Notes: a model not told the origin generated them from the letters alone. A DNA stretch of 64,000 bases from Cladorrhinum sp. PSN259 (GCA_033725935.1 MU867129.1:62001-126000), one strand, 5' to 3'; positions 42,836 to 52,453 are shown, counted from the stretch's first letter. Translations and numbers: made by a program.

Positions 42836-44869
42836 CTATTCTTCTGCCTCACAATCTGCCTTGAGGTTCATTTCATACAGCTTGTGAGCCAAGTCTTGAG
42901 CATATCCACACATGGTCATGGTGGGATTCCAACTACCCGCAGTCGGGAAGAGGGCAGCTCCAGTGACGTGAACATTCTCAATCCCGTGAGGACGATAAAG
43001 CTCATCCACCGAACCACCGATATTCTTGGGTCCCATAAAGCAAGTGCTCGACTCGTGAACAACACCGGGGATCCGAATGGTGTCGACTGCCGGTTTCGTC
43101 TTGATCCAGCCGTGAGTTGTCTCATCCCACCATTCGATGCTCGACTCGCGCTCATGGCCGCCCGCCATTTGTATGATGGTATCGTAGGTTGCCGTGTCCA
43201 TCACGTCCCAGCAGGCATAGTCCTCGTTGGTCAAGGTGTACTGCAGGTTGACGTTGCAAGTCGGGTCGGTGCCTTTGTTGAGATGGACATAATTCTTGGG
43301 GTTCTTCTCGGTGAACTCGCCAAGAGCCGAGCAGACTAAAACAGTACTAGGTTAGCTTTCTAATTCCTCTCTTGCAAAGGGGGCGGCTTTTCATCATACC
43401 AAACACGACGTATTCCTCAGAGCCAGTAAGTTGATCAAGGGTTGCCGCAGCAGCATAGTCTGGACACTCGCGAGCCGCGTCCTCCGCATCGTCTTCCGGG
43501 TTGGGGCTGTTCAGCGCCGTGACCGAGACGTGATACTGTAGGCCATTCTTGGGATGCCTGCCAGCCACGTATGCAGCAGCCATTGTGAGCTTGCCTTCCT
43601 TCTTCCAGCCCTTGATGTTCTTCACGGGGCATCTTCCCGAGATGTGTGTAACGAAGTGGCCGGTAAGCCTCTTGCCGACGGTGTCACGGCAGCTCTCGAA
43701 AGAGTTCAGCAACATAGTGGCGTTGGGAATGGTTCCAGAGCAGAGGATAATCCTGGTCTTGTTGCCAGTCCACGACAAAGTGCCCTTGCTGGTTTGGATG
43801 ACACGGACAAAATCATCGTCGTCGCCTTTAGCCATGCCCTGCACCGCACAGTCAACCATGATTTCCAGAGGCGCACCCTTGTTGGCTTTGGCCAGCTGCC
43901 TCTGTCGCTCCAAGATGCCAAGAAGAGGCCCGGGGACAGAAAACTTGTTGAACCGCAGCGTAGAAGTTGGGCTGCGTCGTCCGACGGCAAGGGGGGCCGA
44001 CTCGGCATACTCGGCAGTGGGAATCTTGCGAACCCTTTCCTTGAGAATGCAATCAATGGCAGTCTGCAGGTCTCCAAAGACGCCATCCTTGATCTCAGAT
44101 GCCGGCGTGACATTCAAGAGCTCCTTGGCCTCTTTCCAGAATCCCTTGTGCGAAGCAGTCTCTTTCATGGACTCGGGAAAGTCGCGCATGAGATTTGGAC
44201 GTGGCTGCGGGCTCCAGGCGGACCAAAACGTCGACCTGCCACCGAAAAATGGGCAAGACCCGTGGCAGAACTTGAGCTCCTCTGTCTCAAAGGTCTTGCG
44301 CGAGAGCGTCCAGGGGAATGTCTCTGAAGGCCCTCCCAGAACCATTTTGAAAGGAATTGGCAGGTTCTGGAAGTGGGAAGGAAGCCAAAATCCTGTGTAA
44401 ACAAAACCAAAGCATGAGACGACGGCACTACTACTATAACAGGTATAAGGGGAACCAAGATGAAAGTAACTTACCTCCACGCTCCAAGCAAAGAATCTTG
44501 GCACGGGGGTCGAGTTCGAGGGCCTTGTGAATGAATGCGAGAGCAGTAAAGCCCGAACCGATAACGATGTAGTCAAAGTCTCCATGAGCCAGGATGTTCC
44601 CCCAAGTCTGGTCACTAAGTAGAAATCAAGGTCAGAGCTGGAAAGAAATATTGCACAAGTCCAAGTATTATTATTGCTTCATACCTCGCAAAGTAGTCAA
44701 GGGCCATGACCGACGTGGGAGTAGGTGCCTGCACGCCAGGCACAGGGTACCCGTAGGTGTTGGCTAGCTGAGGCTGGCGAACATTGTGTTTTTTTCCAAC
44801 GCGGCAGTGAAAGCTAGGGATCGTTTTCCCCGGGATGGTCAGGTAGTCTGGGAGGCTTTCGGTGTTCAT
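42836..44869 (-). CDS. GMC-family flavin oxidoreductase, pyranose-oxidase-like, 605 aa
   Basis: Four exons, 44869-44685, 44614-44475, 44392-43400 and 43335-42836, with consistent phases. The FAD dinucleotide-binding fold is 'FDYIVIGSGFTALAFIHKAL' in the small second exon, which ends at 'LCLERGG'. 'HGSCPFFGGRSTFWSAWSP' is the FAD/substrate region of pyranose-oxidase-like enzymes. The C-terminal GMC block has His in 'VHESSTCFMGPKN' and Asn in 'TAGSWNPTMTMCGYAQDLAH', the usual catalytic His-Asn pair. No signal peptide is evident (MNTESLPDYLTIPGKTIPSF), so it may be intracellular or unconventionally secreted. It would oxidise a sugar or alcohol with O2 or another acceptor. A TATA box lies about 70 bases upstream. 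It sits beside the repeat array and the RNase-flavoprotein fusion. Confidence 0.87.
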
Positions 44870-44936
44870 GATGAAAGCAGGGATCACACGTGGCTGTATA
44901 CTGTAGAAGTGAAGGGGAAAAAAAGCTTTGGTTCGG

Positions 44937-44943
44937 TTTTATA
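44937..44943 (-). promoter_or_regulatory. TATA box of the GMC oxidoreductase gene
   Basis: TATAAAA on the minus strand, about 70 bases before the ATG at 44869. Confidence 0.6.
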
Positions 44944-45154
44944 CTATCATCTGTTTTATTGTCGTTGTCAACTGGTTTGGGGCGTTCCTATTTATGTTTT
45001 CACGGCATGTAGCACCTTTGTGAGCAGAGAGGAAAGGTAGACCACATGCATCTTGGAACGCCATAAGGAGGCACACAGGAACGTTCAATATTGCCGACAG
45101 TCTGCTTCTCCCTAGGTTGCAATTAGAGACCGGATTGTAATATTGAAAGCTGGT

Positions 45155-45237
45155 CATGCGTGATGAGAAATGGTCTGTGCAAAATATTCTCACCGGCAAA
45201 ATTGTTTTTATGCACAAGCGATTTCTCATCACGCATG
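45155..45237. repeat. Perfect 17-base inverted repeat with 49-base loop
   Basis: CATGCGTGATGAGAAAT at 45155-45171 is exactly complementary to 45221-45237. The second arm abuts the first copy of the repeat array. It could form a hairpin in RNA or DNA, or be the termini of a very small decayed element. Confidence 0.85.
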
Positions 45238-45839
45238 GCTGGCTACTGTTTTCAGAAAGGCTGAGGTCTAGTGGCGGGCTGAAAGATCTCGGTACACGTA
45301 GTTCTTTCTTTGGGGGAGCACAGGCCGCGCTTAACGCGAGTTCATCATTTAATCGATATCACCGAAATACATGATTGATAGTTGGCCACTGTTTTCACTA
45401 TGGCCGAGATATCCGTGGGAACCTGAAAGACCTTGTTAGTTTCAATGTTGTATTCGAGACCGGAAGTCTCCGAGCCTTTCTTTGGGGGAGCATAGGCCGC
45501 GCTTAGCGCGAGTTCTCACGTCTTTAAATGCATGATTGATAGCTGGCCACTGTTTTCAGCATGGCCTCGGTATTCGTAGGGAGCTGAAAGATCTCGGTAG
45601 TTTTTGATGTTATATCAGAGACAGAACTGCATAATTGATAGCTGGTCACTGTGTTCCGTATGGCCGAGATATTCGTGCCAAGCTGAAAGATCTCGGTAGT
45701 TTCAACTTTCTTTGGGGGAGCACAGGCCGCAGTTACCGCGAGTTCTCCGTCATTTAATCGATACCATCCAAATGCATGATTGGTAGTTGGGCATTCTTTT
45801 CAGTATGGCCGAGATGTTCGTGGCGGGCTGAAAGACGTG
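45236..45839 (+). repeat. Degenerate interspersed repeat array, two alternating modules
   Basis: Module A (about 39 bases, TTTCTTTGGGGGAGCA then GGCCGC...CGCGAGTTC) occurs at 45305-45343, 45477-45515 and 45707-45745. Module B (about 65-76 bases, CATGATTGATAGCTGGCCAC, then ATGGCCGAGATATTCGTGG and GCTGAAAGATCTCGGTAG) occurs at about 45236-45294, 45370-45444, 45531-45606, 45630-45706 and 45775-45839. A further partial B is at 46037-46073. A and B are joined by a CATTTAATCGAT-like spacer in two cases. All copies are in the same direction and diverged. There is no ORF and no CRISPR-like regularity. Position: in the long divergent gap between the GMC gene and the RNase-flavoprotein gene. Confidence 0.85.
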
Positions 45840-46529
45840 AAGGGGAAGTGATGAGCAGGTTGTCCGAGAACTTGCAGGTCCCAATCAAGCTCTTACCCCG
45901 CACATCCGGTCTTGACAAGCGCACTAACTAGTGAATGTTACATACATAGCGGCGGGTGGTTACCGCATCCCGTCCTTGGCCGCATTAGCTCGGGAGGGGG
46001 AGAGGGGGTAGCTGCACTACCAGACATAGACGACGTTCTCGACCGAAGCCAAGGAAACCGTGGCGGGCTGAAATTCCTAGATCAGGGCCTGGATCCCTTG
46101 GTGGCTTGGGCATCAACTGATGCCTCAACCTACATGAACTTTTGCTCTCCAATGGTTTGGTGGCCACACCCTTGTTCCAGCTTGCCACTAAGCATCAGCT
46201 CGCGCAAGTTTGCCGTTTCCGACCGTTTTGGGAGTCGGCCCGCAGCAGCTAACGGCGGCTAGCGAGTCATCAGCTCTCATATGGGAGCTCTGGGCAGAGG
46301 GATTAGACCCTTTGTGGAACTATCACAATGGCTGAGCAGGATGATAGAGGTGGGAGTGGGCGAGTCACCAACATGAAGCGAGTATATTCATCTTGTATAT
46401 AGAGTCAGTCCAGGTCAATGTCCGTCCTCAAGCTCCTAATTATCCCAGAGAGCATGAGAATACCGAAAAACCCAAAAGCAGCGGTACAACAAACAAACGC
46501 CATAAACCGGTTTGCATCGTCAAGCAGAC
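45840..46529. promoter_or_regulatory. Upstream region of the RNase T2-flavoprotein gene
   Basis: The ORF at 45912-46262 has no recognisable content. A GTATATAG word at 46395-46402 is a weak TATA candidate, about 130 bases before the start. Confidence 0.4.
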
Positions 46530-49500
46530 ATGGCCTGGCACGCCCGACTTGCGCTGGTGCTGGCCCTGGTCGGCCAAGCGACCGCTGAGTGGTGCTCCGG
46601 AAAGTCGGACGCCTGCTCCTCTAACCCGATCCCGCTGCGGCAATACAACGAGCTCAACTTCCAAGCCGCTACGTGCAATCTCAAGTGGAACAGCGGCTGC
46701 ACCATCGTGAACAAAAAGCAAGGCGGGCTGCAGCAGAAGCCGCCGCCGTACTCACTATGCAATTCGGGACACAAGCCGGCCGGGCTGATGCCCGTCGACG
46801 CCTACACGCTGTCGCTGCAGAACAACAACTTCGCACCTAGCGCCGCCAAATGGACGCTGCACGGCCTGTGGCCTGGGTCGGTCTACGGCGTTGGTGGCAA
46901 GGACCAGCCCTACGGCTGCAGGAACGGCGAGGAGTTCGACCCGACAATCCTCAAGACCTTTGACGGTCTGCTCAACTACTACTGGCCGACAAACGCAAAG
47001 TTCAACAACACGATGCAGTGCTTCATCCTGTCCGAGTGGATGAAGCACGGCACCTGCGCAGTAATCCCCGGCGCCGACGGCACCGCGTTCCGGCTGCCGC
47101 AGGAGGACTACTTCCGCACCGCCTTTGTATTCGTCAACGAGTTCAACAAAAACCAGGCGCTGCGCGACCAGCTGCTGGGAAAAGTGAAGCTGGACGACGT
47201 AGAGCCGCTCATTAGCACCCGCTGCGTGCAGTGCGCGTATCTGGCAACCGAGGGCTGGACAGGCAACGACGTGGAGAGCGTGCCGCGCATGTCGGGCGAC
47301 TGCATTGACCAGTGCTTTGAGTGCGGTGACCACTGGGACTTGTGCCCGCCGGCGCAGCTGGAAAGCACCGTGATGCTCAACGCCAGCAACGCGCCGCTGG
47401 AGAAGAGTGACGATAGCAGCGACCGTGACAGCAATGGAAATTATGCAAGCTTCCCGATCCTGGACTTTGCCATGCCGGCATTTATGAGCAGCGAAAACAC
47501 CTCCCCCTGGGAGGGCACCTGGCGCTCGTTTGGCGCCGAGCAGGGCGGGTCCGGGAAGTTCGAGTTCGCCCAGACCTTCACTGACAACGTCCTGACCGTC
47601 ACCACCGACAGCCCATACCCCTCAAAGTGCACCTACGAGACGCGCGGCCCCAAGGAGCTGCTCCTGCGATGCGGTGGCAACAGAGTGGAGGACTGCCTGG
47701 TGCAGCGGTTGCCGGATATTGGCGGGCTCGAGGCGGCCTTTCTGGCATGCAACCACACCGGGCAGCCGGCGCCGGTGAGCTTCTACGCCGCCATGGATAC
47801 AAAGAATTGCGGCAACTTTCTCATGTTCCGCTGCAAGGCGTCGGCGGCGGACTGTCACTTTTCTCCGGATTCTCCCTCGGCATCTAAGCCCAAGACCGAG
47901 GCCAGGACTGAGCCCGAGTCCGAGTCCGAGTCCGAGTTGAGCCACCTCCAGCCTGTCATTGCCGGAGCACCCCCCGCGCTGCTGGGCTTGTGGCGCTCGC
48001 TTCAGGTATCTAGCGACTATGAAAAGGGCCTTGCGACATGGAGCTTTACTGCCGACGGCCAGGCATCGCTAGAGTGGCCAAACCACCCCGAACGCGGCGT
48101 GGAGCGCTACCTAGTCTCGCACTCACATAAGGATCCCAGCCTGGTGCTCCTTGCCGGCGCCAGCGGCACTGTCGCCACCACCACCATCTGTCGCTTCCAG
48201 TTCCAGTACCAGCCGGTGTACTCGTACGCCGTGCTCGACTGCGGAGGAAGTAGGCAAAAGACCAAATGGGCCATGGGACGGTGCAACCCGTGCAGCGCCC
48301 ACTGTCGCTACTCGTGCGGCCCCGAGAACGACTTCTGCGGCGCCGGCTCGTGCGACCCGGCCGAGTCGGTGGAAGCAGCATCCGTCGACGCCTCGCCCTC
48401 GCTGTCTGACAGTACCATCTCAACACTTGGATACCACCATGACTGGTGCACGCCCGAAGACGCCGGCTGCTGGCCCACCAAGACGGCCATCCGCAGGCTG
48501 GAACAGGAACTGGACCCCACACTGCCCCGGCCCGGCGTCCGGTGGCGCAGCTACCCGGAGCCGCAGCCGGCGCCGGTACCACTGGGCTCCGTTAATGACC
48601 AGTCCTTCTACGGCCTGGGCAGCGCGCCCCAGGGCCTCAAGGCGCTATACCACTACGAGGACGTCGCCGAGATGCAGCGCCCATGTTTCAACCCCGGCAA
48701 GGACAGCCCTTCCGTGTGGAACACGGCGTCCGACATGTGCAAGGCGGCGGTGCACCAAAACGAGTACCGCAACTGGAACCCCTTCATCGTTGTCTTCCCG
48801 CTCTACGAGCGCCATGTGGTCTCCGCCCTCAACTTTGCCGCGCGGCACCGCCTGTGTATCGCCACCGCCGGCACCGGCCACGAGTACAACAGCCGCAACT
48901 CGTGCCCGACCGGCGGCATCCTCATCCGCACAATCCTGCTCAAGGACAAGACCTTTATGCCTACCTGGCCCGAGGACTCGGCCCTGGCCCCTGCTGGCGC
49001 ATTCCGCTTTGGCGCTGGCGCCACCTTCGCCGAGATGCACGCCTTCTCGAAAGAGTACGACCGCGTTATCTCATCTGGCTGGTGCTCCACCGTCGGCATG
49101 GTCGGCTTCCATCTCGGCGGCGGCCACGGGCCCTTTGCGCCGTCCATGGGCCTCGGCGTCGATAACGTGCTGGAGATTGAAGTTCTGCAGGTCGGCCGCA
49201 ACATCTACGGCCAGTCCGTCGTCCACAAGAAGATTGCCAGTCGCCACCGGAATCCGAACCTCTTCTGGGCCATGCGCGGAGGCGGCGGCAGCGTCTGGGG
49301 CGTCATTCTCTCCATGACGATCCGCGCCAACGCCGTACCCGACGGAGGCCTCAGCCGCGTCTACATGTCCCGGACCGGCACCTTTTGCCCGGGCAAGCGC
49401 CAGTTTGGCTACGAGTGGCTGCGCGGCATGTGGGATCGCTTCACCGTGTGGCAGCTGAGCCTCAACCAAAAGGTCAGCACGCAGCCCGGCTTCTTTATCA

Positions 49501-50333
49501 ACACCGACAACTACAAGAAGGGCGACCTCTGTTCGGTCACTTGGGAGTTTAAATTCGAGTACATTTACGCCGGCGGTCAGAAAGAGCGGGACTACATCAA
49601 GTTCCGCGAAGGCCTCAAGGAAGTGCTGCAGCCTGAGACCAAGGACGTGCAGGAGGACAACTTCAAGTCGGCCTACGATTACCTCCTCACCATGCCCCCC
49701 AACAAGTTTACCCTCGTCCCCGTGAACCCGCTGCCGGCGGAGCACCCGCCCTCGGACGCGGCCACCGGCTCTCAGAACTCGGTCTTGGTCTCGCGGCAGG
49801 CCCTGGAGACACAGTTCACCTCGACCATGATGGACGTGCTGGACATCTGCGTCCACTCCTTGAAGCATCCCGACAAGACGTCGCCGGATGCAAAGGGCTA
49901 CCGCTGCGGCTTCCACTACCTCTACACGTCGCTGACGGGCAATCTGGGGAGCAAGCAGCCGAGCGACACGGCCATCTCGCCGGGCTTCCGCTCGGCGGTC
50001 ATGCTGTGGAACGCGCGCACCTTGTCGACGAGGCAGTCAGATAACACGGTGTACAAGCTCGGGCCGAACAGCTACTTCTCCGAGAGCTCGTACGTGATGC
50101 ACAACTGGACGGCGAGGTACTGGGGCGAGAAGGGGTACGAGCAGCTGCTGGGCATCAAGAAGGCGCACGACCCGTCGAATCGTTTCTGGTGCCATCACTG
50201 CGTTGGGGATAACCCGGACGATGCGTATGGGGATCCGCTGGGACTCGGAGCTGCCGCGGCGGCTCAGGCCAATTCTGGGGAGTCGCCGGATGCTGCCGAG
50301 CAGGCTGAGTATGCCAGGCAAGACGAGCTGTAG
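46530..50333 (+). CDS. Secreted fusion protein: RNase T2 domain + two internal repeats + FAD-linked (BBE-type) oxidase, 1267 aa
   Basis: One uninterrupted exon. The signal peptide MAWHARLALVLALVGQATA is followed by a Cys-rich segment. The RNase T2 domain has CAS-I 'WTLHGLWPG' (His about 111) and CAS-II 'FILSEWMKHGTC' (about 165-176). Glu, Lys and the second His are kept, but the first His of the usual HEW..KHGTC is Ser. Residues about 325-435 and 480-595 look like two copies of one Cys-containing beta-rich module (G(T/L)WRS start), followed by a Cys cluster. From about 745 there is an FAD_binding_4 fold: 'TAGTGHEYNSRNSC' (His for 8-alpha-histidyl FAD) and 'SGWCSTVGMVGFHLGGGHGP' (Cys for 6-S-cysteinyl FAD), so bicovalent flavin is predicted. 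'NLFWAMRGGGGSVWGVILS' and the C-terminal BBE block ending 'IKKAHDPSNRFW' follow. The third-position GC is much higher than in most neighbours. The domains are in one frame with no stop, so this is a genuine fusion unless the assembly joined two genes. Confidence 0.9.
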   Translation: MAWHARLALVLALVGQATAEWCSGKSDACSSNPIPLRQYNELNFQAATCNLKWNSGCTIVNKKQGGLQQKPPPYSLCNSGHKPAGLMPVDAYTLSLQNNNFAPSAAKWTLHGLWPGSVYGVGGKDQPYGCRNGEEFDPTILKTFDGLLNYYWPTNAKFNNTMQCFILSEWMKHGTCAVIPGADGTAFRLPQEDYFRTAFVFVNEFNKNQALRDQLLGKVKLDDVEPLISTRCVQCAYLATEGWTGNDVESVPRMSGDCIDQCFECGDHWDLCPPAQLESTVMLNASNAPLEKSDDSSDRDSNGNYASFPILDFAMPAFMSSENTSPWEGTWRSFGAEQGGSGKFEFAQTFTDNVLTVTTDSPYPSKCTYETRGPKELLLRCGGNRVEDCLVQRLPDIGGLEAAFLACNHTGQPAPVSFYAAMDTKNCGNFLMFRCKASAADCHFSPDSPSASKPKTEARTEPESESESELSHLQPVIAGAPPALLGLWRSLQVSSDYEKGLATWSFTADGQASLEWPNHPERGVERYLVSHSHKDPSLVLLAGASGTVATTTICRFQFQYQPVYSYAVLDCGGSRQKTKWAMGRCNPCSAHCRYSCGPENDFCGAGSCDPAESVEAASVDASPSLSDSTISTLGYHHDWCTPEDAGCWPTKTAIRRLEQELDPTLPRPGVRWRSYPEPQPAPVPLGSVNDQSFYGLGSAPQGLKALYHYEDVAEMQRPCFNPGKDSPSVWNTASDMCKAAVHQNEYRNWNPFIVVFPLYERHVVSALNFAARHRLCIATAGTGHEYNSRNSCPTGGILIRTILLKDKTFMPTWPEDSALAPAGAFRFGAGATFAEMHAFSKEYDRVISSGWCSTVGMVGFHLGGGHGPFAPSMGLGVDNVLEIEVLQVGRNIYGQSVVHKKIASRHRNPNLFWAMRGGGGSVWGVILSMTIRANAVPDGGLSRVYMSRTGTFCPGKRQFGYEWLRGMWDRFTVWQLSLNQKVSTQPGFFINTDNYKKGDLCSVTWEFKFEYIYAGGQKERDYIKFREGLKEVLQPETKDVQEDNFKSAYDYLLTMPPNKFTLVPVNPLPAEHPPSDAATGSQNSVLVSRQALETQFTSTMMDVLDICVHSLKHPDKTSPDAKGYRCGFHYLYTSLTGNLGSKQPSDTAISPGFRSAVMLWNARTLSTRQSDNTVYKLGPNSYFSESSYVMHNWTARYWGEKGYEQLLGIKKAHDPSNRFWCHHCVGDNPDDAYGDPLGLGAAAAAQANSGESPDAAEQAEYARQDEL

Positions 50334-50831
50334 AGAGGCAGGCTCTGCGTGTTGGACTGATGTGTGTGCTGGCCTGATATAACACCATTAGGCTTTGCAA
50401 AACTAGATTAGGTATTGTGTGTAAAAGACTTAGCTATGTCTTTAGTTGGAGGAATCAAATAAATGTTTTCCGAATTAAGCTTCCTTTGACTTGTACATCG
50501 TGTTCATCATCTTCAAGGTCCCGGTCAGCCCCGTTCGGCGGATATCCTTCAAGTTTGGGATCACCTACGGACTGAAAAAGGCGGCATGTGCGTCTCGAGA
50601 TGCTGACACGGCGGACATTGATGTCAGATAACAGCAATTGATGCTTGTTGCAATTGGATCTAGATGATTGAGAGAGAGAGAGAATTGTGTGCTAAAAAAA
50701 AAAAAACTGGTGTGGACCGGTTATCCTGACAGAGTCAGATGATTATTATTCGTCGTAAATTCTAGAGCTATCTGAGATGAACTCCAAACATTAAGATACC
50801 TTCATATACCCTCTTAAAGAAACCAAGGCGT
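50334..50831. other. Convergent intergenic region
   Basis: 3' flanks of the fusion gene and of the permease. Contains an (AG)n run at about 50672-50688 and an A12-type run at about 50694-50706. Confidence 0.5.
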
Positions 50832-52453
50832 TCAGCGCCCCACAAGCTTCAACTCTAGCCAACGCAGCGGCAAGAACGACACGATGGTAAAGCCGGTGCC
50901 CACCCACGTCCCGACGTCGGCGTAACCCGCGAGCACAGCCAGAGGCCCCGTGTACCAGACCTGGTACATGCCCAAGATAGCCCCCACCCATCCCATCAAG
51001 AAGCTGGCCATCGCAGCATAGCCGATTGGCAGGTACTGCTTATCCTGCCACTTGGTCCAGTCGAATCCGGGACCGCCGGCCCCAACCCGCCGGAAAACAA
51101 CATGCTCCATGATGACGATGACCACCACGTACTGGCTCCAGTAGCCCATGAGCGCCACAAAGTTGGAGATGATGGCCATCAGGTGCTCCCGCCCCGCGAG
51201 GGCCAACACGAGCTGGACGACGATCAGCACCGTCGCCCACACGTACCGGGGCACCTTTTCGCCGTACCGCCCGAGGACCTGACATCCCAGCGAAGCAGAG
51301 TATATGCTCGGAATGCTGTTGGAAATGAGGCCGAGCGCCACAATGGCACCGCAGATCTTGCCAAAGGCGCGGAGCGGAGCGTAGCCTTCGACGATCAACG
51401 CGCCCGTCGATATGTTATAAGCTTCCTGCCAGGCCGGATGGCTCGCCACGCCCGTCCCGAGGCCGATGCCAATCATGAAGAGGAGACTGAAGGCCGATAC
51501 GAGACCTACGAGGGACAGCGAGAACATCCTCAGGCGCGGGGTATTCTCTGGATAATAACAAAAGAAATCGGCGGCCGCTGCGCACCAGCTGACCGACACG
51601 GAAAGGCACAGGCAAAAGTAACTCAGCCGGTTGGCAGCGAGGGTGCGGGCGTCGCCGACGGACTGGGTGGTCGTGTCGAAATAAGGCGCAGCGGAGCCGA
51701 TGAAGACGAAGAGGGCGAGAATCTGGGGGATCCAGGCGAATCGCTCGTAGATTTGAAAGAGCTTCATGCCGAAGACGGTCACGATGAAGCAGACAACCTG
51801 GACGACCACGATGCCGACGGCGATGGGCATGCTGCCGCCGTTGACGGCTGAGAGAATTTGGCCCGAGATGATGGCGTTGATGGTGCAGTACCCAATCATC
51901 AGAATAACGTTGAAAAGGGCAGGGACCTTTGCAGGCCAATAGCCCATAAAGTAACGCAGGACGACCTGTGTGTTGCCGTCAGATTGGTGGGTCAGCGATA
52001 TCATGCACATCAACGAGGAACACAAAAAGTACAGTTACATACCACTGTGCGGCACCCGCTTTGCGGTCCCCAGGTGGCCATGTACGCCGTCGTGACGCAT
52101 CCGAGAGACACGCCGAAAAAGGCACACAGGGCGCTATCCAGAAAACCCAGGCCTAAAAGCAATGGCCCTACCAGCGAGACGGCGAGACTGTTGACGGAGA
52201 CGTTGGCCGAGAACCAAAGCAAGGTAATCGAGATGGTGTCCCACGTTGACGGTGTTATGCGTTCTTCTGGCGGCACGCGCGTGATTCCGCGCGCCTCAAA
52301 ACCGGAGAGGTTCTTGATCCGGGCATCGAGCGCCCGGAGACGGGAAAGCGGGGCCTTTTCGGAGGACGGAGCGGCCTCGGGGGTGTCGCTCAGCGACGGG
52401 GCGGTGGCTCCGGTCGCCAACTTTTCGATATCTTGTGTCGCCTCGGGCGCCAT
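50832..52453 (-). CDS. NCS1 permease, purine-cytosine permease (FCY2/FcyB) type, 514 aa
   Basis: Two exons, 52453-52043 and 51965-50832, join in phase 0. A cytosolic N-terminus of about 70 residues ends in 'FEARGITRVPPEERITPSTW', matching the fungal cytosine-purine permease start (RGI..V..ER). About twelve hydrophobic helices follow, including 'NSLAVSLVGPLLLGLGF', 'YCTINAIISGQILSAVNGG' and the family-typical 'ADFFCYYPENTPRLRMF'. The late part includes 'GYWSQYVVVIVIMEHVVFRR'. Family members import purines, cytosine or related bases with protons at the plasma membrane; the exact base cannot be told. It is convergent with, and only 498 bases from, the RNase T2-flavoprotein gene. That placement makes a role in using RNA-derived bases plausible but unproved. 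Confidence 0.9.

Noticed and set aside
43549..44400. Two long plus frames antisense to the GMC gene
   Set aside because: They cross the exon-intron boundaries of the well-supported GMC gene and have no recognisable domain.
45236..45839. Repeat array as a possible CRISPR array
   Set aside because: Modules are long, diverged, irregularly spaced and of two types, and the genome is eukaryotic; no spacers or cas genes.
48151..49317. 388-codon plus frame inside the fusion gene
   Set aside because: It is the +1 shadow of the GC-rich oxidase domain, with Pro/Arg/Ser-rich low-complexity sequence and no motif; the RNase-FAD frame has all the motifs.
49071..49916. 281-codon antisense frame in the fusion gene
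   Set aside because: Open only because of very high third-position GC on the other strand; no start context or family features.
51102..51851. 249-codon plus frame antisense to the permease
   Set aside because: His/Asp/Glu-rich shadow of the membrane-helix codons of the NCS1 gene.
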